A DNA stretch of 10,196 nucleotides from Burkholderiales bacterium (lineage in GTDB: Bacteria > Pseudomonadota > Gammaproteobacteria > Burkholderiales > SG8-41): contig JAIESJ010000169.1 in assembly GCA_019746155.1 (NCBI GenBank), forward strand, positions 1 through 10,196. Reading direction: 5' to 3'. A model generated the notes under the pieces. It had not been told where the DNA came from and did no database searches. It saw nothing but the letters and a program-made list of their open reading frames with translations. Below, one piece after another: positions 1 through 6,615 of the stretch. How positions within the stretch are numbered: position 1 is the first letter of the stretch; every line of letters begins with the position of its first letter. Both the position numbers and the translations under genes were made by a program.

Positions 1-29
1 TTTTCGGGAAAATGTGCTTGTGAAACCCG

Positions 30-818
30 TCAGCGCCCGGCCATCGCCACCATGCCCCAGCGCGCCACGGTGCGCTGCTCCAGCGCCTGGAACACCACGC
101 GCTCGAATACGAGCCCGATCACGCCTATCGCAATCAGAGACGCTATCATGACCTCCGAATTGAGGAATTCCTTCGCGTCGAAAATCACCCGCCCCAGGCC
201 CCAGAACGGGCTCGCGAGGAATTCTCCGCCTATGACCGCGATCCAGGCGCGTCCAAACGCCAGCCGGATACCGGTCAGGACATACGGCAAGGCGCCGGGA
301 AGAACAACTTTGCGGAACAGCTGCCGTTGGCTCGCGCCCATGGAAACCGCCGACCGCACCCATAACGGATTGACGGCACGCACCCCGGTCCACACATTGT
401 AAATGACGGGAAAGGTCGCCGCATAGGTTACGACCATGGTCGTGGCCACCTCACCGATGCCAAACCACAGGATGAACAGCGGAACCCACGCCAGCGACGG
501 AATCGGCATCAACACGCTGACCAGGGGCAGGAAGAACCGCTCCATCGGGCGGATCCGCCCCATCAGCATCCCGATCGGGATGCCTATCAGACAGGCGAAG
601 AACAGGCCGAGCAGCACACGGCCCAGCGTGAACGCCGCGTTCTTCGGCAACGTCCCGTCAAGCGTAATGTACCATGCGGTTTTCGCGATGCCGGCCAGCG
701 GCGGCGTAATGGCCTGGGTGAACAGCCCGCTGCGCGCAAACGCTTCCCACAGCACCAGGAGGCAGGCAAACCCGGCGGCCCCGCGCCACAACGATTGCCA
801 CGAGAATGCCGCTTTCAT
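30..818 (-). CDS. ABC transporter permease, SsuC/TauC-like (second permease of the operon)
   Basis: This is an inner-membrane permease of 262 residues for an importer of the nitrate/sulfonate/taurine type, close to the usual length of SsuC. Hydrophobic segments lie at about residues 12-30, 66-88, 95-120, 123-143, 190-205 and 222-240. The cytoplasmic EAA-type loop that docks on the ATPase is visible at about 154-188, with the MGAS and LPGALPYVLTG parts. The ATG at 816-818 overlaps the TGA of the upstream permease (ATGA, 4 bp), which supports this start and translational coupling. It is clearly a paralogue of that permease: both share the EAA loop, a GLG motif and the C-terminal VxRWGM. Two non-identical permeases suggest a heterodimeric channel. 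It is the last gene of the minus-strand cluster visible here. The substrate is unknown. Confidence 0.93.
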   Translation of the reverse strand: MKAAFSWQSLWRGAAGFACLLVLWEAFARSGLFTQAITPPLAGIAKTAWYITLDGTLPKNAAFTLGRVLLGLFFACLIGIPIGMLMGRIRPMERFFLPLVSVLMPIPSLAWVPLFILWFGIGEVATTMVVTYAATFPVIYNVWTGVRAVNPLWVRSAVSMGASQRQLFRKVVLPGALPYVLTGIRLAFGRAWIAVIGGEFLASPFWGLGRVIFDAKEFLNSEVMIASLIAIGVIGLVFERVVFQALEQRTVARWGMVAMAGR

Positions 819-1612
819 GCCGTCAGCATCCCCCAGCGCACGACGGTGTAGCGCTCGAGCCGCTCGAACACCTGCTTTTCGAGCAACACCCCCATCAACC
901 CGATGACGGCAATGCCGGAAAGCATGACGTCCGTCTCCAGGAACTGCCGGGCGCCGAAAATCATCCAGCCCAGCCCCCGATCAACCGCCATCAGCATTTC
1001 AACCGCCACAAGAATGCGCCAGGCCTGGGCCAGCCCCAGCCTCAGGCCGGTGAGAATGTATGGCAGTGCCGCCGGCATGATCACCTTCCAGAACATCTGG
1101 CGCTCGCCGGCGCCCATGACTTCCGCCGCCCGCAACCAGACCGGCTTTACCGCTTTCACACCTTTCCAGGTGTTAAGGATGATGATGAAAGAGGAGGCCG
1201 CTCCCACCAGCAGGATCGCAGGCGTGTTGCCGAGGCCGAACCAGAGCACGAACAAAGGCGCATACGCGAGTCCTGGAATCGGGTAGGCAAAACTCACGGC
1301 CGGCAGGAACACATCCTCCATCACCCGGAAACGGCCCATGAGAATACCCAGCGCCACACCCACGATTGCGGCCAGCAGGAATCCCAGCACGAGCCGCAGC
1401 AGCGTGCCTTCGGTGTTCGCCCAGATGATGCCGTTGAAAACAAGCCTGACGAAAGTGACGAGGACCGTTTCCAGCGGCGGAAAAAGTTTCGCTGGAAAAA
1501 CCCCGGCGAGCGCCACGGCTTCCCATACGGCCGCCAGCACGAGAAAGGGAGCGCTCAGGGCGAGCGCCTCCCCGGCGAGCCTCCTCATGCGCCACACCGC
1601 GGGCAGGGCCAC
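815..1612 (-). CDS. ABC transporter permease, SsuC/TauC-like (first permease of the operon)
   Basis: This inner-membrane permease has 265 residues and belongs to the same family as its downstream neighbour. Membrane segments are seen at about residues 18-37, 70-93, 103-126, 132-150, 196-212 and 230-247. The EAA-type loop is at about 161-195, with VMGAGERQ and LPYILTGLRLG. The start shown is a GTG only 15 bp after the binding-protein stop, with a weak AAAG-type ribosome site. An ATG eight codons in (1586-1588) is an alternative, and the family does not decide between them. The tight spacing to the binding protein and the 4-bp overlap with the next permease indicate one transcript. Family membership is certain in practice. 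The transported compound cannot be told, because these transporters carry sulfonates, nitrate, thiamine precursors and many aromatic or aliphatic acids. Confidence 0.93.
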   Translation of the reverse strand: MALPAVWRMRRLAGEALALSAPFLVLAAVWEAVALAGVFPAKLFPPLETVLVTFVRLVFNGIIWANTEGTLLRLVLGFLLAAIVGVALGILMGRFRVMEDVFLPAVSFAYPIPGLAYAPLFVLWFGLGNTPAILLVGAASSFIIILNTWKGVKAVKPVWLRAAEVMGAGERQMFWKVIMPAALPYILTGLRLGLAQAWRILVAVEMLMAVDRGLGWMIFGARQFLETDVMLSGIAVIGLMGVLLEKQVFERLERYTVVRWGMLTA

Positions 1613-1627
1613 ACTTTCAATTCAGGC

Positions 1628-2614
1628 TCACGCGACTCTTCTCAGAATGCGCTGATCGAGCGCGCGGTCCAGGTTCGGCACTTCGTTGAGCTGCCCCCGT
1701 TTGACCAGCCTTTCCGCTTCCTCTTTGAGGTAGCCGCCGAGTTCCGGCCGGAAAGTGGGCGTGACATCCATCCGGCTCAGCGCGAGGCGGAACACCTCGT
1801 CTCTCATGTTCAGGCCGCGGCTCCTGAAGAAGTTGCCTATGATGGCTGCGGCCTTTGCCGGCTGCTCCCGGCACAGCTTGACCGCTTCGAGCCAGCCGCG
1901 CATGAACTTCACCAGGTCGTCCTCGCGGCTTTCGAGCACGTTGCGGCTGGTGCCGAGCATGACGGGAACAATGTCGTACTTGGAATAGTCGGTGAGCACG
2001 GTTCCATAGCCCTCCAGCTCGGCGAGCGAGGGATTGGGCTCCACGCCGGCGAATGCGTCCACCGAGCCGCTCGCCAGCGCGGAAACATGGTCCTGGAACT
2101 TGACGTTAATGACCTGGAAGTCCCCCTTCTTCAATCCGAAGCTCGGGGCGATCTGGTTCTGGAACACGGAGTCGGTCGATGATCCCACTTGCGAGGCCAC
2201 CTTCCTGCCTTTCAGATCGGCAACGCTCTTGATTCCGGACTTTCTGCCCGCCACCACCGACAGCGTGCCGCCGGCGTACGACACCGTAGCGATGCCCACC
2301 AGGTTGCTCTTGGCGACCCCGACGATGAACGGCGTCGCACCGATGCTCACCAGGTCGATGTGGCCCGCAATCATCGCGTCCCGTGCCGCGGCGCCGGAAT
2401 CAAATTTGTTGACCGTGACGTTGGCGCCGGCCTTCTCGAACGTTTTCTCTGCCTCAGCGACGATTGCCACGGCACCCCAGATGGTGGTCTGGATGCCCAT
2501 CCGGAGCGGGCCGCCCTGCTGCGCACGCAGCGACACGGCCGGAAACGCGGCGGCGAGCACGCCGCCGCCGAGCAACGCCAGGGTCTGGCGACGGGAAATA
2601 ATACGTTGCGTCAT
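1628..2614 (-). CDS. ABC transporter substrate-binding protein (NMT1/SsuA-like), Tat-exported
   Basis: This is a periplasmic solute-binding protein of 328 residues for the importer encoded next to it. The N-terminus is a twin-arginine signal: SRRQTLALL at residues 7-15 fits the S/T-R-R-x-F/x-L-x pattern. It is followed by a small-residue hydrophobic core to about residue 28 and a likely cleavage after LRA at 29-31. The mature part shows the SsuA/NMT1 layout, with a first lobe starting LRMGIQTTIWGA (37-48) and the conserved DLKGRKVASQVGSSTD stretch (133-148). The ATG has an excellent ribosome site, AGGAGG, five bases upstream. A separate promoter lies in the 216-bp gap before it, so it can be expressed apart from the ATPase gene. 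Tat export hints at folding or cofactor needs, or simply at family habit. The ligand is unknown. Confidence 0.93.
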   Translation of the reverse strand: MTQRIISRRQTLALLGGGVLAAAFPAVSLRAQQGGPLRMGIQTTIWGAVAIVAEAEKTFEKAGANVTVNKFDSGAAARDAMIAGHIDLVSIGATPFIVGVAKSNLVGIATVSYAGGTLSVVAGRKSGIKSVADLKGRKVASQVGSSTDSVFQNQIAPSFGLKKGDFQVINVKFQDHVSALASGSVDAFAGVEPNPSLAELEGYGTVLTDYSKYDIVPVMLGTSRNVLESREDDLVKFMRGWLEAVKLCREQPAKAAAIIGNFFRSRGLNMRDEVFRLALSRMDVTPTFRPELGGYLKEEAERLVKRGQLNEVPNLDRALDQRILRRVA

Positions 2615-2830
2615 GACTTCCTCCTGTTATTTGTTGGGGTGACAAGCCTGCGACGTGAACCGGCTTTGCGGGGCATTTATTCATCGATGCCGGCGGAAAG
2701 GCCCTTCCTTCCCCCCGAGAAAAAACTGTAAGACCACAATACGGATGTGTCAATCCGGCACGCGCGCGAAGCCGTACAGCCGGCGGACGTGAACCGCGGC
2801 GCGGACGATGGCTTCGGCATGCCCCGGCCA
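2615..2830 (-). other. Gap of 216 bp between ATPase and binding protein
   Basis: This is the only long gap inside the transporter cluster. It holds the ribosome site of the binding-protein gene, the promoter described separately, and GC-rich sequence right after the ATPase stop with a weak GATGGC/GCCATC inverted repeat that is not followed by a T-run. I see no small gene and no convincing terminator. Confidence 0.5.
2725..2753 (-). promoter_or_regulatory. Sigma70-like promoter for the binding protein and permeases
   Basis: Read on the minus strand there is a perfect -35 box TTGACA (2748-2753), a 17-base spacer and a -10 box TACAGT (2725-2730, 4 of 6 to consensus). Initiation would fall near 2718, leaving a leader of about 100 bases before the binding-protein ATG. 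This makes an internal promoter that separates binding protein and permeases from the interrupted ATPase gene. It is predicted by pattern only. Confidence 0.55.
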
Positions 2831-3580
2831 TCAATGGCTGATATATTCCATCACCGCGCGCTGCATCGCGACAAAATCGCTGCTCAGCGGGTCGCGCGGG
2901 CGCGGCAGGTCGAGGGGGATCCGGGCCTTCACCGTCCCGGGATGCGCCGCCAGCACCAGAACCTGGTCAGCGAGATAGACCGCCTCCGCGACGTTGTGGG
3001 TGATGTAAACAATGGTTTTTTTCGTTTCCTGCCATACTTCCGTGAGCAGCTTCTGCATTTCGTCGCGCGTCATCGCGTCGAGCGCCGCGAACGGCTCGTC
3101 CATCAGAAGAACGCCGGGGTTATAGGCCAGAGCGCGCGCGATCGCCACGCGCTGCTGCATGCCTCCCGACAATTGATGCGGGTGGACGTCGGCGAATTTC
3201 TCGAGCTTGACGAGCCTGAGGAAGTTAAGCGCCGTCTCGCGGCGCTCCTTCTCCGGCACGCCTCGCATTTCCAATCCAAACTCGACGTTGCGCTGCGCGG
3301 TACGTCACGGAAAAAGCTGGGCAAAATCCTGGAACACCACCCCGCGGTCCTGGCCCTGGCCCATCACCGGTTTGTCACCGATCAGAATCTCTCCCTGGCT
3401 CGGCGTGAGAAAACCGGCGAGCATGTTGAGTATGGTGGTCTTGCCGCAACCCGAGGGGCCGAGGAGGCATAGAAACTCCGTGGCGCCCACTTTGAAGCTG
3501 ACGTCCTTGACCGCAAGCATCGGACCTGCTGCCGTTTCGTATTCAAAACTGACGTTGCGCGCTTCGATAGACTCTGCCAT
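2831..3580 (-). pseudogene. ABC transporter ATPase, SsuB/TauB-like, interrupted by an in-frame TGA at codon 92
   Basis: This is the energy-coupling ATPase of the importer. All motifs are present in one reading frame: Walker A GPSGCGKT (41-48), Q-loop VVFQD (81-85), signature LSGGMQQR (137-144), Walker B VLLMDEP (157-163) and the switch His of ITHN (193-196). Total length of 249 codons is normal. The only defect is TGA at 3305-3307 (codon 92), just after the Q-loop in QLFP-stop-RTAQRNV. Family members have Trp here (LFPW or LLPW), so one base, G to A in TGG, explains it; there is no frameshift. The stop is followed by C, a leaky context. The ATG at 3580 is preferred over a GTG at 3592 because AAAGGAG overlaps that GTG and sits 11 bases before the ATG. 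It may be a true pseudogene, a read-through gene or a sequencing error. It follows the aldolase by 34 bp. Confidence 0.88.
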
Positions 3581-3614
3581 GCGCCGCTGCACTCCTTTCG
3601 TGGCATATTCCTGC

Positions 3615-4376
3615 TCAACCCTTGAATTTCGCCGCCAGCGCTTCGCTGCCGCGCGCGAGCATCACCAGGTCCGATCCGACCGCGACAAACAGGTAACCCA
3701 GATCAAGGCAGCGCTTGCCGTCGGCTTCCCCGACCAGGATGCCTGGGGCCTTGCCGGTCTTGCGAATTCTTTTCGCCGCGTCTTCCATCACCTTCCACAC
3801 TTCGGGGTGTTGCCAGTTGCCGAGATGACCCATGTCGGCAGCAAGATCGTTGGGGCCGATGAAAATGCCGTCCACGCCCTCGACCGCGGCGATGTCCTCG
3901 AGGTTCGCCATGGCGGTGCGCGTCTCGACCTGCACCAGCACGCACAGCTCGTCATGCACGCGCCTGAAATAGTCCTTGATGCGCCCATAGCGGTTGGCGC
4001 GCGTGCAGCCGGAGACGCCGCGCACGCCCAGAGGCGGGTAGCGGGTCGCCGCGACCGCGCGGCGCGCCTCCTCCGCGTTTTGCACATAGGGCAGCAACAG
4101 GGTCCGCGCGCCCACGTCGAGATAACGCTTGATGAGCACCGTGTCGTTCCACGCCGGCCGCACGATGGGCTCGGCGGTGCCGCCGATCATCGCGTCGAGC
4201 TGATTCTGCACCAGCGGCAGCTCGTTGGGCGAATGCTCGGTATCGAGCAGCACCCAGTCGAAACCGGCGTCCGACAGCACTTCCGCCGAAATATAGCTGC
4301 ACAGGCTTGACCAGATGCCGATCTGCGGCCTGCCTGCTTTGATGGCTTGTTTGAATTTGTTAACCGGCAGCTCCAT
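3615..4376 (-). CDS. HpcH/HpaI-family aldolase (class II, 2-keto-3-deoxy acid aldolase type)
   Basis: This is a cytoplasmic metal-dependent aldolase of 253 residues, the usual size for HpaI, GarL and RhmA. These enzymes split 4-hydroxy-2-oxo acids into pyruvate and an aldehyde. The catalytic set is visible by analogy with HpaI: His48 in DTEHSP, Arg73 in IVRPAW, and metal ligands Glu151 (LVQVET) and Asp177 (FIGPNDLA). The Gly-rich RYPPLGVRGVSG segment (112-123) is typical. The start has a good ribosome site, AAAGGAA, about seven bases before the ATG. It lies between the dehydratase and the transporter ATPase on the same strand, so cleavage of the dehydratase product (a 2-keto-3-deoxy acid) is a sensible guess. 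Names such as 4-hydroxy-2-oxoheptanedioate aldolase are what similarity would give; the true substrate is not shown. Confidence 0.93.
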   Translation of the reverse strand: MELPVNKFKQAIKAGRPQIGIWSSLCSYISAEVLSDAGFDWVLLDTEHSPNELPLVQNQLDAMIGGTAEPIVRPAWNDTVLIKRYLDVGARTLLLPYVQNAEEARRAVAATRYPPLGVRGVSGCTRANRYGRIKDYFRRVHDELCVLVQVETRTAMANLEDIAAVEGVDGIFIGPNDLAADMGHLGNWQHPEVWKVMEDAAKRIRKTGKAPGILVGEADGKRCLDLGYLFVAVGSDLVMLARGSEALAAKFKG

Positions 4377-4401
4377 TTTTCATTCCTTTTCCAAAATCTT
4401 T

Positions 4402-4466
4402 AACCACTGAGGACACTAAGGACGCGAAGGTTCCCGTTATTGCTTTCCTTTGTGTCCTTTGTGGTT
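4402..4466. repeat. Imperfect inverted repeat between dehydratase and aldolase genes
   Basis: Arms 4402-4422 and 4446-4466 pair in 18 of 21 positions around a 23-base loop. The left arm itself is built of short tandem units (CACTGAGGA, CACTAAGGA, CGCGAAGG). A run of five T follows the right arm on the plus strand (4470-4474). Units of the AACCAC-n-n-AGGACAC kind recur between genes in many environmental bacteria, from memory. It fills most of the 96-bp gap and could form a hairpin in the mRNA that separates the two genes or protects an end. The AT-rich arms and long loop make it a poor classical terminator. Confidence 0.65.
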
Positions 4467-4472
4467 CAGTTT

Positions 4473-6206
4473 TTAATGAATCTCGGGATCAGGGGTGGGC
4501 GGCCCGTAGTGCAGAAAATCGAAGTCGCAACCCCTGTCCGCCTGCGTGATATGTTTCGTATAAAGCGCGCCATAACCGCGCTCATAGTGCGGCGCGGATT
4601 GCTTCCATGCCGCGCGGCGCCGGGCGAGCTCGGCATCACTGACCTTGAGCTCGAGCTTGCGGGCTTCGACGTCGAGTTCGATCAGATCGCCGTCGCGCAC
4701 CAGCGCCAGCGGACCGCCGATGAACGACTCCGGCGCCACGTGCAGCACGCACGCGCCATACGAAGTGCCGCTCATGCGCGCATCCGAAATCCGCACCATG
4801 TCGCGCACGCCTTTCTTCAGGAGCTTTTTCGGGATCGGCAACTGCCCCCATTCCGGCATGCCGGGCCCGCCGAGCGGTCCCGCGTGCTGCAGCACCAGCA
4901 CCGAGTTCTCGTCGACCTCGAGATTATCGTCGTCGATGCGCGCCGCCATGTCGCTGTAATCCCTGAACACCACCGCGGGCCCGGTGTGCTTCAGCAAATG
5001 CGGCGCGGCCGCGGTCGGCTTGATCACCGCGCCGTCGGGCGCGAGATTGCCGCGCAGCACCGCCAGCCCGCCGCTCGCGGAAAGGGCCTTTCCGCGAGAA
5101 CGGATGACGTCTTCGTTGTAGACGCGCGCTCCCTCGAGGTTTTCTCCCAGCGTTCTCCCGTTCACCGTCAGACAATCGAGATTGAGGTCCTCCTTCAGGT
5201 TTGCGAGCAACGCTCGCAAACCTCCTGCGTAGTAAAAATCCTCCATCAGGTAGCGCTCGCCCGCCGGCCGGATGTTCGCGAGCACCGGCGTCGTGCGCGC
5301 CAGCGCGTCGAAGCGGTCGAGCCCGAGCTTAATCCCCGCGCGCCCGGCCATCGCGATGAGATGAATGATTGCGTTGGTCGATCCCGACAACGCATGAACA
5401 ACGGTGATGGCGTTATCGAATGCCGCAGGCGTAAGGATCTCCGCGGGGCGGAGATTCTCCCACACCATTTCAACAATGCGCCGGCCGCTCAGCGATGCCA
5501 TGCGCGCATGATTGGCATCAGCCGCCGGTATCGAAGCCGCTCCGGGCAGCGTCAGCCCCAGCGTCTCGGCCACCGAGGTCATGGTGGAAGCCGTGCCCAT
5601 GGTCATGCAGTGGCCGGGCGAGCGTGCGATGCCTTCCTCGACTTCGCGCCATGCCTGCTCGTCGATGTTACCGGCGCGCAGCTCCGCCCAGTACTTCCAG
5701 GAATCGCTGCCGGAACCCAGAGGCTCGCCGTGCCAGTTGCCGCGCAGCATCGGTCCCGCCGGCACGAAAATCGCCGGCAGGTTCATGCTGGCCGCGCCCA
5801 TGATCAGCGCCGGCGTCGTCTTGTCGCAGCCGCCCATCAGCACCGCGCCGTCGACCGGGTACGAGCGCAGCAGCTCCTCGGCCTCCATCGCCAGCAGGTT
5901 GCGGTAGAGCATGGTGGAGGGCTTCTGGAACGGCTCGGCGAGCGAGATCGCCGGCATCTCCAGCGGGAACCCGCCGGCCTGCCACACGCCGCGCTTCACT
6001 TCCTCCGCACGTTGGCGGAAATGCGCGTGACAGGGATTGATGTCGCTCCAGGTATTGATGATCGCGATCACCGGCTTGCCGGCGAAATCCTCGCGCGCGT
6101 AACCCATCTGCAGCGCGCGCGAGCGGTGGCCGAAGGAGCGGAGGTCCTTGACGCCGAACCAGCGATGGCTGCGCAGCTCATGCGGCTGTTTCCGGGCACG
6201 TGCCAT
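4473..6206 (-). CDS. IlvD/Edd-family dehydratase, L-arabinonate dehydratase-like
   Basis: This cytoplasmic Fe-S dehydratase removes water from an aldonic acid to give a 2-keto-3-deoxy acid. From the ATG at 6206 it has 577 residues. The three cluster cysteines then fall at 59 (INPCHAHF), 127 (MGGCDKTTPA) and 200 (SPGHCMTMG). As I recall, these are the [2Fe-2S] ligand numbers of Rhizobium leguminosarum L-arabinonate dehydratase, which strongly supports this start. Lys129 is the likely carbamylated metal ligand, and the Ser and Thr of RMSGTSYG are the catalytic residues. An ATG at 6218 and a GTG at 6257 are alternatives. The 6218 ATG lies one base from GGAG, and the 6257 GTG is almost at the predicted transcription start with no ribosome site. 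Relatives act on arabinonate, xylonate, galactonate or similar acids, so the substrate is uncertain. It heads the minus-strand cluster. Confidence 0.93.
   Translation of the reverse strand: MARARKQPHELRSHRWFGVKDLRSFGHRSRALQMGYAREDFAGKPVIAIINTWSDINPCHAHFRQRAEEVKRGVWQAGGFPLEMPAISLAEPFQKPSTMLYRNLLAMEAEELLRSYPVDGAVLMGGCDKTTPALIMGAASMNLPAIFVPAGPMLRGNWHGEPLGSGSDSWKYWAELRAGNIDEQAWREVEEGIARSPGHCMTMGTASTMTSVAETLGLTLPGAASIPAADANHARMASLSGRRIVEMVWENLRPAEILTPAAFDNAITVVHALSGSTNAIIHLIAMAGRAGIKLGLDRFDALARTTPVLANIRPAGERYLMEDFYYAGGLRALLANLKEDLNLDCLTVNGRTLGENLEGARVYNEDVIRSRGKALSASGGLAVLRGNLAPDGAVIKPTAAAPHLLKHTGPAVVFRDYSDMAARIDDDNLEVDENSVLVLQHAGPLGGPGMPEWGQLPIPKKLLKKGVRDMVRISDARMSGTSYGACVLHVAPESFIGGPLALVRDGDLIELDVEARKLELKVSDAELARRRAAWKQSAPHYERGYGALYTKHITQADRGCDFDFLHYGPPTPDPEIH
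5074..5098. repeat. Perfect 12-bp inverted repeat inside the dehydratase gene
   Basis: CTCGCGGAAAGG at 5074-5085 and its exact complement at 5087-5098 surround a single G. It codes for SRGKALSA, just before the GGLAVLRGNLAP motif of the family. A strong RNA hairpin is possible on either strand. See the matching element at 5197-5223. Confidence 0.7.
5197..5223. repeat. Second perfect 12-bp inverted repeat inside the dehydratase gene
   Basis: AGGTTTGCGAGC at 5197-5208 and its exact complement at 5212-5223 surround a three-base loop, AAC. It codes for GLRALLANL, a conserved region of the family (AGGLxAL), so it was not inserted there. Like the element at 5074-5098 it has a CTCGC-rich core and A/T triplets in the arms, 99 bases away. 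Confidence 0.7.
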
Positions 6207-6274
6207 ACGGGTAACCATTCTCCGGGGGTGGTTGGTATCCGCGGACGCCGCGCGCACCCGCGTTTTATGCGACG

Positions 6275-6303
6275 ATTATGCAGCAGGGTTGTCACACCTT
6301 CAA
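6275..6303 (-). promoter_or_regulatory. Sigma70-like promoter for the dehydratase cluster
   Basis: On the minus strand, TTGAAG (6298-6303, 4 of 6) and CATAAT (6275-6280, 5 of 6) are separated by exactly 17 bases. Initiation near 6268 gives a leader of about 60 bases before the ATG at 6206. This argues against the upstream GTG at 6257 as the true start. Confidence 0.55.
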
Positions 6304-6428
6304 CCGAGTCTGCATATTGTGGACTTTCCGCCCGCAGCAAAACCGGGTGATCGAGTTCAACCGGCCGAACTAATCGATACCCGTCGCATGCAACCCCCTT
6401 CAGCATCATGGCGCCAAGGGTGTGCAGC

Positions 6429-6448
6429 GCAAAAACCGTATTTTTTGC
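6429..6448. promoter_or_regulatory. Perfect palindrome, candidate operator
   Basis: GCAAAAA (6429-6435) and its exact complement TTTTTGC (6442-6448) flank the six bases CCGTAT. It lies about 50 bases upstream of the plus-strand -35 box and about 125 bases upstream of the minus-strand one, a plausible place for a dimeric regulator. No known consensus is recognised. Confidence 0.4.
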
Positions 6449-6496
6449 ATGGTTCCCCCGGGATTATGGTTGCGCCACGATTCTAAGCCCGCCGTC

Positions 6497-6525
6497 TTGG
6501 GATTGCCATCGTGATGTGCTATTCT
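6497..6525 (+). promoter_or_regulatory. Sigma70-like promoter for the DapA-family gene
   Basis: TTGGGA (6497-6502, 4 of 6) and TATTCT (6520-6525, 4 of 6) are separated by 17 bases. Initiation near 6532 gives a leader of about 85 bases. The boxes are weaker than in the opposite promoter, which could mean it needs an activator. Confidence 0.4.
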
Positions 6526-6615
6526 CATTTGCAGTCGAAAGCGCGACCAATCGCAGCACATCACGCAAACCCCAGTGGCTTTGGCCCACACCTTGTTTTG
6601 CGAGGAGAAACCGTC

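Larger units (their letters stand above)
6207..6615. promoter_or_regulatory. Divergent regulatory region between dehydratase and DapA-family genes
   Basis: This 409-bp stretch carries no gene I can support. It holds a promoter facing each way (listed separately), a perfect inverted repeat at 6429-6448, an 8-bp palindrome TGGCGCCA at 6409-6416, and TTCAACCG twice in direct orientation (6299-6306 and 6356-6363), the first overlapping the dehydratase -35 box. GCATG-N3-CCCCC also occurs twice (6386-6398 and 6447-6459). Such spaced elements suit a regulator controlling both directions, but no regulator gene is in the window. Confidence 0.5.

Noticed and set aside
806..2182. A 458-codon open frame on the plus strand
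   Set aside because: It covers a permease and part of the binding-protein gene in antisense and has shadow-like composition.
2807..2832. GATGGC/GCCATC inverted repeat as a terminator after the ATPase gene
   Set aside because: It has a short stem, a 14-base loop, overlaps the stop codon and has no T-run.
3268..3310. A frameshift as the cause of the broken ATPase gene
   Set aside because: The two halves are in the same frame (their start positions differ by a multiple of three) and translate continuously across the TGA, so it is a nonsense change.
3302..3310. The TGA as a selenocysteine codon
   Set aside because: The family has Trp, not Cys, at this place, and I see no SECIS-like hairpin directly after the TGA.
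3207..4310. A 367-codon open frame on the plus strand
   Set aside because: It crosses the ATPase and aldolase genes in antisense and has no motifs.
4402..4466. CRISPR array or insertion-sequence end
   Set aside because: The units are too short and too close for a CRISPR array, and there is no transposase or target duplication nearby.
4440..6350. A 636-codon open frame on the plus strand, antisense to the dehydratase
   Set aside because: It is rich in Arg, His, Gln and Ala without family motifs, which is typical of the shadow of a GC-rich gene; the opposite strand encodes a complete dehydratase.
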